Shown here piece by piece: positions 8,473 through 16,889 of a stretch of DNA of 64,000 bases. The notes below the pieces were generated by a model that was not told where the DNA came from, did not search any database, and saw only the letters and a program-made list of their open reading frames with translations. Position numbers and translations under genes: made by a program. The stretch's first letter is position 1, and each line of letters begins with the position of its first letter. The DNA is from Betaproteobacteria bacterium (GTDB taxonomy: Bacteria > Pseudomonadota > Gammaproteobacteria > Burkholderiales > Usitatibacteraceae), in assembly GCA_016720855.1 (NCBI GenBank), contig JADKJU010000001.1, forward strand, positions 179,501-243,500, read 5' to 3'.

Positions 8473-10308
8473 CTACCTGCCGCCGCGCAGCGCCTTCTCG
8501 ATTTCCTCGGCGGCCCGTTCCTCGGCGGTCCTTTCCTTCCTGCCGGGCGCCGGGGGCGTGCCGTCCTTGATCGCCTGCTCGATGGACCTGGCGGGATCCT
8601 CGGCCGGGAGCGGGACGGCGCCCGCCTTGTCGTTGGACTGCTGCAGATCCTTGAGGATGTCGTCGGGCTTGTCGCCCTGGTCCGCGCCGGGTGCGTCGAG
8701 CTGCTGCTCGAGCATCGCGGGATCGACCACGGGCGCGTCGTTCTTGTAGACCAGCACCATCTTCGGGAAGATGATCACGAGAGCGATCATCACGATCTGG
8801 ATCATCACGAACGGCACCGCGCCCCAGTAGATGTGCGCGGTCTTCACGGGCGCGGTGAGCCTGCCGGTGAGCCTGTCGACGTACTCCTTGGCGGGCGCGA
8901 CGCTTCTCAGGTAGAAGAGGGCGAAGCCGAAGGGCGGGTGCATGAACGACGTCTGCATGTTCACCCCCAGCAGGACCCCGAACCAGATGAGGTCGATGCC
9001 GAGCTTGTCCGCGACAGGCCCGACCAGCGGTACGACGATGAACGAAAGCTCGAAGAAGTCGAGGAAGAACGCCAGGACGAAGACGAGGATATTGACCACG
9101 ATGAGGAAGCCGAGCTGTCCGCCGGGCAGGCCCACCAGCAGTTCCTCGACCCACTGGTGACCGTTGATGCCGTAGAACGTGAGGCTGAAGACGCGAGCGC
9201 CGATCAGGATGAAAAGCACGAAGGTGGACAGCTTGGCGGTGGCATCCATCGCCTGGCGCATGAGCTTGAGCGAAAGGCGGCGGCGGCCCAGGGCCATCGC
9301 GAGCGCCCCGGCGGCGCCCATCGCGCCTCCTTCCGTCGGCGTCGCCCAGCCGAGGAAAATGGTGCCCAGCACGAGAAAGATGAGCCCGAGGGGAGGGATC
9401 AGGACGAAGACGACCTGCTGGGCGAGCTTCGACAGGAACCCGAGACCCAGGGCGCGGCTCGCCAGGGCCGCGGCGAAGGCGAATGCCGCACCGGCGCCCG
9501 CGGCGAGCACGAGACGCTCGTCGAGCATGGCCTCGGGATAGGCCTTCGTGTAATACAAGTGGTCGAAGGCAACGGCAACGACCGCCGAAATGGCGACCAG
9601 GATGGCGAGCGATGGCGTTCCGCTCGAACCGTCCGGCTCCGTCAGCCGCCTTGCCCCGGGAGGAAGCGCCGGCGCCCAGGCCGGCTTGAACACCGCGACG
9701 CCGATCGCGAACGACGCATACAGGGCAGTGAGGATGAAGCCGGGGATGAACGCCCCGGCGTACATGTCTCCCACGGACTTTCCCAGCTGGTCCGCCATGA
9801 TGATGAGCACGAGCGAAGGCGGGATGATCTGCGCGAGGGTGCCCGAAGCGGCGATCACGCCGCAGGCGAACCGGCGGTCGTAGCCGTAGCGAAGCATGAT
9901 CGGCAGCGAGATGAGCCCCATTGAAATGACCGAGGCTGCCACCACGCCGGTGGTTGCGGCAAGGAGGGCGCCGACGAAGATCACGGCGAAGGCGAGGCCG
10001 CCGCGAAGCGGCCCGAACACCTGGCCGATCGTGTCCAGGAGGTCTTCGGCCATTCCGCTGCGCTCGAGTATCAACCCCATGAACGTGAAGAATGGCACCG
10101 CGAGCAGCGTGTCGTTCGACATCACGCCCCAGACGCGTTCGGGAAGAGCCTGGAACAGCGCCGGTTGCAGGAGGCCGAGTTCGATCCCGACCAGCCCGAA
10201 GAAGATGCCGTTGGCCGCGAGCGCGAACGCGACCGGATAGCCCAGCAGCAGGAAGACCACGAGCGCCGCGAACATGATCGGCGCCAGGTTGTGGACGAGC
10301 AATTCCAT
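8473..10308 (-). CDS. dctM: TRAP transporter large permease, extended DctM
   Basis: The inner-membrane channel subunit of a sodium-coupled TRAP transporter, normally about 430 residues with 12 helices. This one is 611 residues. Core motifs include the first helix (MELLVHNLAPIMFAALVVFL), the GSTLAQ/IIPPSLVLIIMADQLG-type repeat and the WATPTEGGAMGAAGA half. The extra length is an insertion of about 90 residues with additional hydrophobic segments in the middle, plus a charged, proline/alanine-rich C-terminal tail of about 100 residues. It belongs to the subgroup annotated as mannitol/chloroaromatic or keto-acid transporters. Its start overlaps the dctQ stop by one base (TGATG). Confidence 0.9.
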   Translation of the reverse strand: MELLVHNLAPIMFAALVVFLLLGYPVAFALAANGIFFGLVGIELGLLQPALFQALPERVWGVMSNDTLLAVPFFTFMGLILERSGMAEDLLDTIGQVFGPLRGGLAFAVIFVGALLAATTGVVAASVISMGLISLPIMLRYGYDRRFACGVIAASGTLAQIIPPSLVLIIMADQLGKSVGDMYAGAFIPGFILTALYASFAIGVAVFKPAWAPALPPGARRLTEPDGSSGTPSLAILVAISAVVAVAFDHLYYTKAYPEAMLDERLVLAAGAGAAFAFAAALASRALGLGFLSKLAQQVVFVLIPPLGLIFLVLGTIFLGWATPTEGGAMGAAGALAMALGRRRLSLKLMRQAMDATAKLSTFVLFILIGARVFSLTFYGINGHQWVEELLVGLPGGQLGFLIVVNILVFVLAFFLDFFELSFIVVPLVGPVADKLGIDLIWFGVLLGVNMQTSFMHPPFGFALFYLRSVAPAKEYVDRLTGRLTAPVKTAHIYWGAVPFVMIQIVMIALVIIFPKMVLVYKNDAPVVDPAMLEQQLDAPGADQGDKPDDILKDLQQSNDKAGAVPLPAEDPARSIEQAIKDGTPPAPGRKERTAEERAAEEIEKALRGGR

Positions 10309-10898
10309 CAGGCCTTTCCGTCAGCGAGCTTGCGGATCTCGTCGGCGAGTTCCAACTCCGCCGAATGGCCGTGCTTCTGCTCCCGCGGGTCGGGGGCCGC
10401 ACCGCGAAGGAAGCCGATTCGCTTGATCAGCTCCGACACGCCCTGGAGTGCCAGCAACGTGAAGCCGATGGGAACGAGGAGCCTCGCCGGCCACAGCACG
10501 AGGCCGCCCGCGCTGGGGGAAACCTCGTTTTCCACCCAGGTCCGCACGAAGGCGGGCCACGACAGGTAGATGAAGATCGAGGTCATCGGCAGCAGGAAGA
10601 AGACCGTGCCGAAGACATCGATCCAGGCCTGCGCGCGACCCGAGAACCGGCCCGCGATGACGTCGATGCGCACGTGCTCGTTGCGCAGGAGCGTGTAGCC
10701 GGCGCTGAAGAGAAACACGGCTGAAAACAGGTACCACTGCAATTCGAGGTACGCATTCGAGCTCATGTTGAATATCTTGCGAATGAGCGCGTTTCCTGCG
10801 CTGACCAGCACCGCAAGCAGGATGAGCCAGTAGACGCAGCGGCCGACGCGCTCGTTCAGGCCGTCGATGAGCTTCGAGATCCGGAGCAGCGTCTTCAT
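10308..10898 (-). CDS. dctQ: TRAP transporter small permease DctQ
   Basis: The small membrane subunit that pairs with DctM. The 196-residue product has four predicted membrane helices, beginning near VYWLILLAVLVSAGNALI, and the DctQ-typical segment LELQWYLFSAVFLFSAGY followed by NEHVRIDV. The charged C-terminal tail is cytoplasmic. It is translationally coupled to dctM by a one-base overlap. A strong promoter (TTGCCC-N16-TATAAT) lies about 110 bases upstream on the same strand, so dctQM forms its own two-gene transcript, separate from the convergent binding-protein gene. Confidence 0.93.
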   Translation of the reverse strand: MKTLLRISKLIDGLNERVGRCVYWLILLAVLVSAGNALIRKIFNMSSNAYLELQWYLFSAVFLFSAGYTLLRNEHVRIDVIAGRFSGRAQAWIDVFGTVFFLLPMTSIFIYLSWPAFVRTWVENEVSPSAGGLVLWPARLLVPIGFTLLALQGVSELIKRIGFLRGAAPDPREQKHGHSAELELADEIRKLADGKA

Positions 10899-11008
10899 CC
10901 TGTCTCCCTGGTTTGCCGGACGACCGGAGCGCTCACCTGCCTGCCGTCGTGTGCCTCGAGCGGCGTCCCGCTGTCGTCCGGGGGTGCGGACTTGCGGAGG
11001 TGCGGCAG

Positions 11009-11036
11009 ATTATAGGCGAAGGCAGGGGAGGGGCAA
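11009..11036 (-). promoter_or_regulatory. Sigma-70-type promoter for dctQM
   Basis: On the minus strand, TTGCCC (11036-11031) and TATAAT (11014-11009) are separated by 16 bases. The -10 is a perfect consensus. It leaves a leader of about 100 bases before the dctQ ATG. Confidence 0.7.
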
Positions 11037-11160
11037 CGAATGCGCAAGCAGGTCGGGAATTTCCTGCCGGGCCCGAATGGCTACGTCAGCCGGCGCTGCC
11101 GTCTCTCGCGGCGCCGTGCGAGGACACGTTGGCCGATGCCATGGGGGACACGCGGCCGCG

Positions 11161-11169
11161 TGGTAGAAT
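11161..11169 (+). promoter_or_regulatory. Extended -10 element upstream of glyA
   Basis: TGG followed by TAGAAT forms an extended -10 element 54 bases before the glyA ATG. No good -35 is seen at the right spacing, which is acceptable for an extended -10 promoter. Confidence 0.45.
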
Positions 11170-11222
11170 CCCTCGCGCATTCAATCACTTCCTTCAGGCC
11201 CCGGGGAATCCCGGCCCCGCCC

Positions 11223-12497
11223 ATGTTCCCCGATACCCACACCATCGCCTCGTTTGATCCCGAAATCTGGCAGGCCATCCGCGACGAGTGCCGCCGCCAG
11301 GAAGACGGCATCGAACTTATCGCCTCCGAGAACTACGCGAGCCCCGCCGTGCTGGCCGCGCAGGGCACGGTCCTCACCAACAAGTACGCCGAGGGATATC
11401 CGGGCAAGCGCTACTACGGCGGCTGCGAATTCGTCGACGTGGCCGAGCGCCTTGCCATCGAGCGCGTGAAGACGCTCTTCGGCGCGGAATACGCGAACGT
11501 GCAGCCCCATTCGGGTTCGCAGGCGAACCAGGCCGTGTACATGGCGATGCTCAAGCCGGGCGACACGATCCTCGGCATGTCCCTGGCCCACGGCGGCCAC
11601 CTTACCCACGGCGCGTCGGTCAACCTTTCCGGCAAGCTCTACCATTCCATCGCCTACGGCCTGAGCGAGGCGGAGGAGATCGACTACGACCAGGTGCGCG
11701 ACCTGGCGCGCGAATTCAACCCGCGCATGATCGTGGCGGGCGCCTCGGCCTACGCGCTGCGCGCGGACTGGCAGCGCTTCCGCGACATCGCGGACGAAGT
11801 GGGCGCGATGCTGATGGTCGACATGGCGCATTACGCCGGCCTCGTGGCGGCGGGCCTCTATCCCAACCCCGTCGGCATCGCCGACTTTGTGACGAGCACG
11901 ACGCACAAGACGCTGCGCGGTCCGCGCGGCGGGATCATCCTCGCCGCCGCGGAGCACGAGAAGGCGCTCAATTCCGCGATCTTTCCTTCCATCCAGGGCG
12001 GACCGCTGATGCACGTGATCGCGGCAAAGGCCGTCGCGTTCAAGGAAGCGCTCGAGCCGGGGTTCAGGCAATACCAGGCGCAGGTTCTCGCCAACGCGAA
12101 GCGCATGGCCGCCACGCTCGCGGAGCGCGGCCTTCGCATCGTGTCGGGGCGGACCGAAAGCCACCTGTTCCTGGTGGACCTGCGGGCGATCAGGGTCACC
12201 GGCAAGGACGCCGAGGCGGCGCTTGGCAAGGCCCATATCACCGTCAACAAGAATGCCATTCCGAACGATCCGGAAAAGCCGTTCGTCACGAGCGGCATCC
12301 GGTTGGGCTCGCCCGCGATGACCACGCGAGGCTTCGGCGAGGCGGAGGCGGGGCAGGTGGCCAACCTCATCGCGGATGCGCTGGAATCCCATGCGGACGA
12401 GGCGCGGCTCGCGGCGCTCGGACGGCAAGTGAACGCGTTGTGCGCGAAATTCCCGGTTTACGGGCCGGCCATGCGCGCCACCTATGGACTTGCCTGA
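11223..12497 (+). CDS. glyA: Serine hydroxymethyltransferase
   Basis: This PLP enzyme interconverts serine and glycine with tetrahydrofolate and supplies one-carbon units. The 424-residue product has all the landmarks: IELIASENYASPAV, the KYAEGYPGKRYYGGCEFVD substrate loop, and the cofactor lysine in STTHKTLRGPRGG. The frame is open upstream to 11040, but the ATG at 11223 gives the family-normal MFPDTHTIASFDPEIW. nrdR follows 21 bases later, and the glyA-nrdR-rib order is typical of betaproteobacteria. Confidence 0.97.
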   Translation: MFPDTHTIASFDPEIWQAIRDECRRQEDGIELIASENYASPAVLAAQGTVLTNKYAEGYPGKRYYGGCEFVDVAERLAIERVKTLFGAEYANVQPHSGSQANQAVYMAMLKPGDTILGMSLAHGGHLTHGASVNLSGKLYHSIAYGLSEAEEIDYDQVRDLAREFNPRMIVAGASAYALRADWQRFRDIADEVGAMLMVDMAHYAGLVAAGLYPNPVGIADFVTSTTHKTLRGPRGGIILAAAEHEKALNSAIFPSIQGGPLMHVIAAKAVAFKEALEPGFRQYQAQVLANAKRMAATLAERGLRIVSGRTESHLFLVDLRAIRVTGKDAEAALGKAHITVNKNAIPNDPEKPFVTSGIRLGSPAMTTRGFGEAEAGQVANLIADALESHADEARLAALGRQVNALCAKFPVYGPAMRATYGLA

Positions 12498-12518
12498 GGC
12501 AAATCCCGGAGCCCTGCG

Positions 12519-12971
12519 ATGAAATGCCCCTTCTGCGGCGCCGAGGACACCCAGGTGATCGACTCGCGCGTGAGCGAGGAGGGCGACTCCATCCGCCGCC
12601 GGCGCCGGTGCCAGGTGTGCGCCAAGCGCTTCACGACCTACGAGACGGCGGAACTGCGCATGCCGCAGATCGTGAAGGGCAACGGCCAGCGCGAGGATTT
12701 CTCGTCCGCGAAGCTGCGCACCGGCTTCCAGCGCGCATTGCACAAGCGGCCGGTCACCACGGAACTCGTCGATGCCGCGATCACGCGCATCGAGCAGAAG
12801 CTCCTGGCTCTCGGCGAGCGCGAAGTCGATTCGCGCCGCCTGGGCGAGATGGTGATGGAGGAACTGAGGAAACTCGACAAGGTGGCCTACATCCGCTTCG
12901 CCTCCGTCTACCGGAGCTTCTCGGACGTCGATGATTTCCGCGATGCGATCCGCGAGGTGCGGGACAAGTAG
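12519..12971 (+). CDS. nrdR: Transcriptional repressor NrdR
   Basis: NrdR represses ribonucleotide reductase genes in response to ATP/dATP. The 150-residue product has the zinc ribbon cysteines Cys3, Cys6, Cys31 and Cys34 with the basic RRRRRC stretch between, followed by an ATP-cone domain from about residue 49 (PQIVKGNGQREDFSSAKLR). The length is normal. The stop is one base before the ribD start codon, so the two genes are closely coupled. Confidence 0.97.
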   Translation: MKCPFCGAEDTQVIDSRVSEEGDSIRRRRRCQVCAKRFTTYETAELRMPQIVKGNGQREDFSSAKLRTGFQRALHKRPVTTELVDAAITRIEQKLLALGEREVDSRRLGEMVMEELRKLDKVAYIRFASVYRSFSDVDDFRDAIREVRDK

Positions 12972-12972
12972 G

Positions 12973-14064
12973 GTGAGCTTCTCCGCCGAGGATCATGCCT
13001 TGATGGCGCGCGCGCTGGCGCTCGCCGAACGCGGGCGCGACACCGCCACGCCCAACCCGAATGTCGGTTGCGTGATTGCCAGGGCGGGGCGCGTGATCGG
13101 CGAGGGCTGGCACGCGCGCGCCGGGGAGCCGCACGCCGAGGCGATAGCGCTTGCCGAGTGCGCCGGCAGCGCGCAAGGGGCCACGGTGTACGTGACCCTC
13201 GAGCCGTGCAGTCACCAGGGCCGGACGCCGCCGTGCGCCGAGGCGCTGGTGGCGGCGAAGGTGTCACGCGTCGTGACTGCGCTCGAGGATCCCAATCCGC
13301 TCGTGCAAGGGCAGGGCTTCGCAAGGCTTCGCGCCGCCGGCATCCTCGTCGAAACGGGGCTGCTCGAAGCCCGCGCCCGGGAAGTCCACCTGGGATTCCT
13401 GTCCCGCATGTCGCGCGGCAGGCCGTGGATGCGCATCAAGTCGGCCGCCTCGCTCGACGGCAGGATCGCGCTCGCCAGCGGAGAGAGCCGATGGATCACG
13501 GGAGAAGCCGCGCGCCGCGACGTTCACGCTTGGCGCGCGCGTTCCTGTGCAATGCTCACCGGCATCGGCACCGTGATTCGCGACGATCCGGAACTGACCG
13601 TGCGGCATGTCCCGTGCTCCAGGCAGCCCCGGCGAGTCGTCGTGGACAGCCGGCTCGAGTTGCCGCCCACCGCCCGGATACTGTCGGGTGACCCGATCCT
13701 CGTGGTGACGGTGAGCAAGGATGCGCAGCGGCGCGAGGCCCTGGAGGCACGTGGCGCCGAAGTCGTGGTCGTGCCGGCCGAGGGAGCCAAGACGGACCTT
13801 GCCGCCGTCGCCCGCCTCCTGGCGAGCCGGGGCTACAACGAAGTCACCGTCGAGACCGGCGCCAAGCTGAACGGCGCGCTCCTGCGCGCGGGCGTCATCG
13901 ACGAAATCGTCCTCTACCTCGCTCCCTTGCTGCTCGGCGACACGGCGCAGGGGCTGTTCGCCTTTCCCGCGTTCGCGGCGCTCGGCGAGGCGATGCGCCC
14001 GCGCATCATCGACGTGCGTGCCGTGGGAGCGGACATCCGCATCACCGCCCGCCTGGAGGCATGA
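12973..14064 (+). CDS. ribD: Bifunctional riboflavin deaminase/reductase RibD
   Basis: RibD performs the second and third steps of riboflavin synthesis: deamination of the pyrimidine, then reduction of the ribose side chain. The 363-residue product starts with GTG. The N-terminal deaminase domain has the zinc ligands His54-Ala-Glu56 and Cys79/Cys88 in PCSHQGRTPPC. The C-terminal reductase domain begins near RPWMRIKSAASLDGRIAL. A GTG at 12973 was chosen because it places the usual short segment before the deaminase domain; a downstream ATG at 13003 would remove part of the first helix. ribE follows 29 bases later. Confidence 0.95.
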   Translation: MSFSAEDHALMARALALAERGRDTATPNPNVGCVIARAGRVIGEGWHARAGEPHAEAIALAECAGSAQGATVYVTLEPCSHQGRTPPCAEALVAAKVSRVVTALEDPNPLVQGQGFARLRAAGILVETGLLEARAREVHLGFLSRMSRGRPWMRIKSAASLDGRIALASGESRWITGEAARRDVHAWRARSCAMLTGIGTVIRDDPELTVRHVPCSRQPRRVVVDSRLELPPTARILSGDPILVVTVSKDAQRREALEARGAEVVVVPAEGAKTDLAAVARLLASRGYNEVTVETGAKLNGALLRAGVIDEIVLYLAPLLLGDTAQGLFAFPAFAALGEAMRPRIIDVRAVGADIRITARLEA

Positions 14065-14093
14065 TCGTGTCTGACGACGGAGCTGAGTAAATC

Positions 14094-14684
14094 ATGTTCA
14101 CCGGCATCGTGACTGCCATCGGCCGCATCACTGCCGCGAGCCAATCCGGTGACGGGTTGCGGCTGCGCATCGAGGCGCCCGCTTTCGGCCTGGATGACGT
14201 GGCGCTCGGCGACTCGATCGCGCTGCAGGGGGTCTGCCACACCGTCGTGGCAAAGGACTCGACGGGCTTCGAGGTCGACACCTCGGCGGCCACCCTGGCG
14301 GTGACGACGGGCCTCGCGGACGGCCGCGAGGTGAACCTCGAAAAATCGCTCACGCTGGCCGATCGCCTTGGGGGCCATCTCGTGAGCGGCCACGTCGACG
14401 GCGTGGGGACCGTCATCGCGTTCTCCGATCTCGGCGCAAGCTGGCGCCTGGAGATCCGGATGCCCGGGGAGTTGGCACGCTATGTCGCGCGCAAGGGCTC
14501 GATCGCCGTGGACGGCGTGAGCCTCACCGTGAATGCGGTCACCGCCGAAACGTTCGAGGTGAACATCATCCCCCACACGCGGTCGGTCACCACGCTGCGC
14601 CGGCTGGTGGCGGGCAGCGCCGTGAACCTCGAGGTCGACATGACGTCCAGGTACCTGGAGCGCCTGATCGCGGAACGCGACTAG
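14094..14684 (+). CDS. ribE: Riboflavin synthase alpha chain
   Basis: This enzyme dismutates two 6,7-dimethyl-8-ribityllumazine molecules to riboflavin. The 196-residue product has the expected two lumazine-binding barrels, each opening with a GxV/SGHV motif: MFTGIVTAIG at the N-terminus and HLVSGHVDGVGTV in the second half. The length is normal. In this genome the next gene is not ribBA but an opposite-strand cytochrome, so the rib cluster is split after ribE. Confidence 0.96.
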   Translation: MFTGIVTAIGRITAASQSGDGLRLRIEAPAFGLDDVALGDSIALQGVCHTVVAKDSTGFEVDTSAATLAVTTGLADGREVNLEKSLTLADRLGGHLVSGHVDGVGTVIAFSDLGASWRLEIRMPGELARYVARKGSIAVDGVSLTVNAVTAETFEVNIIPHTRSVTTLRRLVAGSAVNLEVDMTSRYLERLIAERD

Positions 14685-14715
14685 GGTGTCCGGCGGCCGG
14701 TCGCGGAGTTGCGCG

Positions 14716-15513
14716 TCAGTTGGGCCTTTCCTGGAACGTCGCCTCGACGGCCTGCGTTGCCCCGGCTTTGCGTACGCGCACCACGAAGACATAGGCAACC
14801 TTGGGAGCCAGCCGCACATAGGTGCCGTAGCTCACGCCGCCGGTAACGGTGGCCGGTTCCAGCGTCTTCGTTTCGCGGCCCATGCCGACCTGCTCGACAT
14901 CGAGCTCCACGCTGGCGCCCGTCAGCTGCGCCTGGCTCGCGGAGTCGAACACGGTCACGTTCACATGGTGGTAGCCGCTGCCGCTCGGGATGCCGCCGTG
15001 CGCCTTTGCCTCCGGCGAGCCGGCAGGGAACGCGCGCATCTGCTCAGCGCTCACGCGCCCGAGATAGATGTCCAATCCGCCCGCCGAGACGCGTTGCGGG
15101 CCTGCGCCGGTGGGGACGAGGCCTTGCGCGCCTTTCGGCGGCTCCTTCGGCGGGCCGGCCGGATTGAACAGGTAGAGCACCGCATTGCGCAATTCGGCGT
15201 CCGTGAGGTCCGCCTTGCCGCCGCGCGGCGGCATTCCGCCGTGGCCCCGGATCGCGGAGTAGACCAGGGCATCCACGCCCCGGCTGAACCTCGGGGCCCA
15301 GGCGGCCTTGTCGCCCGGCTTGGGCGCCCCGGCAGTGCCGGCGTCGTGGCAGCGGGCGCACTGCGATTTCACCACCTCCGCGCCCGTGCGTTCCGCGGCG
15401 AAGCCGATCGACGCGCCTAGCGCAGCCGACAGGCCCATGACGATCATCCGGATCCCGAATCGCGAATGCGCGACCGGCGCGAAGCTGCGGATCGATGCCG
15501 AAACGCCATGCAT
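14716..15513 (-). CDS. Exported cytochrome c with a C-terminal beta-sandwich-like domain
   Basis: A 265-residue periplasmic protein. It has an N-terminal hydrophobic leader (MIVMGLSAALGASIGFAA), one haem motif CARCH, and a c5-like methionine region in GHGGMPPRGG. A proline-rich linker leads to about 90 residues rich in beta strands (YHHVNVTVFDSASQ onward) that resemble the YtkA/FixH-like immunoglobulin-type fold; that resemblance is from memory and unverified. The start at 15513 is supported by an AGGAGG-like ribosome site. The gene sits opposite to the riboflavin genes, between ribE and ribBA, which is an unusual position. Its redox partners are unknown. Confidence 0.85.
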   Translation of the reverse strand: MHGVSASIRSFAPVAHSRFGIRMIVMGLSAALGASIGFAAERTGAEVVKSQCARCHDAGTAGAPKPGDKAAWAPRFSRGVDALVYSAIRGHGGMPPRGGKADLTDAELRNAVLYLFNPAGPPKEPPKGAQGLVPTGAGPQRVSAGGLDIYLGRVSAEQMRAFPAGSPEAKAHGGIPSGSGYHHVNVTVFDSASQAQLTGASVELDVEQVGMGRETKTLEPATVTGGVSYGTYVRLAPKVAYVFVVRVRKAGATQAVEATFQERPN

Positions 15514-15770
15514 GGAATTTCCTCCTTGCGGAATGCGGATTTCCTTCGTTCGAAAGAAACACCAATGCACTCCCGGGGATTTGACCTGGAGCAAGGCACG
15601 TGGAAAAAGTGGTCGGGAAGCCCGCGTTGTCTCGGGGAGTGGCGCAAGGGCGGCGGGCAGGGTCCCGATGGGCAGGCGCAGGAAGGCCCAAGGCCAAGGA
15701 AAGTCACTGCCATTGCGGGCGATTCCCCGCCCGATCGGGCAAAATAGAGGGTCTGGATGGAGAAACCCCC
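15514..15770. other. Divergent leader region between cytochrome gene and ribBA
   Basis: These 257 bases hold no supported gene. The half nearest ribBA contains a GCGGG/CCCGC hairpin (15715-15730) and, just before the start codon, GTCTGGATGGAGAA, both faintly like the 3' half of an FMN riboswitch. The 5' half of such an element is not convincing, so no riboswitch is called. Confidence 0.5.
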
Positions 15771-16889
15771 GTGAACATCAGCCCGACCTCAGAGATCATC
15801 GACGAAATCCGCCGCGGGCGGATGGTCGTCCTCGTGGACGCAGAGGACCGCGAAAACGAAGGCGACCTGGTGCTGGCCGCCGATTTCGTGACGCCCGAAG
15901 CCATCAACTTCATGGCCATGCATGCGCGCGGCCTCATCTGTCTCACGCTGGCGGAGGAGCGCTGCCGGCAGCTCGCCCTGCCGCTCATGGTGAGCGACAA
16001 CCGATCGCCGCACGGGACCGCCTTCACCGTCTCCATCGAGGCTGCCACGGGGGTCAGCACCGGAATCTCGGCTGCCGACCGCGCCCGCACCGTGCGCATG
16101 GCGGTGGCGAAGCACGCGAAGCCCGAAGACATCGTGCAGCCCGGGCACATCTTCCCGGTGATGGCGCAGAATGGCGGAGTCCTGGTGCGGGCCGGCCACA
16201 CCGAGGCCGGTTGCGACCTTTCGGAACTGGCGGGTCTCACCCCCGCAGCGGTCATCTGCGAGGTCATGAAGGCGGACGGGGAAATGGCGCGGCTGCCCGA
16301 TCTCGTCGAGTTCGCGGGCGCGCACGGCCTCAAGCTGGGCACGATCGCCGACCTGATCCGGTACCGCAGCGAGAACGAGAAGCTCATCGAGCGCGTGACC
16401 GACCGGACGATCGCGACGCCGTACGGCCCGTTCCGCCTCTGCGTGTACCACGACAGTTCCGCCGACGAGCTTCACTACGCCCTGGTGAAGGGAGAGCCGG
16501 CCCCTGAACGGCCCCTCCTCGTGCGTGTGCACGAGCCGTTCCACTCGATCGACATGTTCGACTTCGACGCGAGCCGCCACGCCTATTCGGTGCAGGATGC
16601 GATGCGCATCATCGCCCACCACAAGGAGGGCGTGATCGTGCTTCTGCGCCGCCATGAGGCCGCCACGGAGGTCCTGGAGCGCTTCTCGCCCCACCCGGCC
16701 CAGAGCCGCGGCGTCCGCAAGTGGGATCCGAAGCTGCACGGCATCGGCGCCCAGATCCTGCGCGACCTCGGGGTCGGGCGCATGCGCGTCCTGGCCCGGC
16801 CCAAGCGCATCCCGAGCATGGCGGGGTTCGGCCTCGAGGTGGTCGAGTACGTCTCGCCGGACGACGCACCTCAGGTGAAGGCGGTATGA
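15771..16889 (+). CDS. ribBA: DHBP synthase RibB with degenerate GTP cyclohydrolase II domain (RibBA-like)
   Basis: The N-terminal 200 residues are a 3,4-dihydroxy-2-butanone-4-phosphate synthase, making the four-carbon precursor of riboflavin. Active-site stretches DAEDRENEGDLVLAADFV, RAGHTEAGCDL and SPHGTAFTV are intact. The C-terminal half aligns with GTP cyclohydrolase II, but the zinc/substrate region that should carry three cysteines reads VRVHEPFHSIDMFDFDASRH and has none. That half is therefore unlikely to hydrolyse GTP, and a separate RibA is needed elsewhere. The GTG start at 15771 has GGAG nine bases upstream. The stop overlaps the ribH start (ATGA). Confidence 0.92.
   Translation: MNISPTSEIIDEIRRGRMVVLVDAEDRENEGDLVLAADFVTPEAINFMAMHARGLICLTLAEERCRQLALPLMVSDNRSPHGTAFTVSIEAATGVSTGISAADRARTVRMAVAKHAKPEDIVQPGHIFPVMAQNGGVLVRAGHTEAGCDLSELAGLTPAAVICEVMKADGEMARLPDLVEFAGAHGLKLGTIADLIRYRSENEKLIERVTDRTIATPYGPFRLCVYHDSSADELHYALVKGEPAPERPLLVRVHEPFHSIDMFDFDASRHAYSVQDAMRIIAHHKEGVIVLLRRHEAATEVLERFSPHPAQSRGVRKWDPKLHGIGAQILRDLGVGRMRVLARPKRIPSMAGFGLEVVEYVSPDDAPQVKAV

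Larger units (their letters stand above)
10899..11222. other. Divergent intergenic region between dctQ and glyA
   Basis: This 324-base stretch has no gene that can be supported. It carries the dctQM promoter on the minus strand and an extended -10 element for glyA on the plus strand. The open frames crossing it are arginine/proline-rich and look non-coding. Confidence 0.7.

Noticed and set aside
15640..15770. Full FMN riboswitch before ribBA
   Set aside because: Only 3'-half-like fragments were seen; the conserved 5' hairpin pairing and spacing fail by eye. Left as a low-interest finding pending a covariance-model search.
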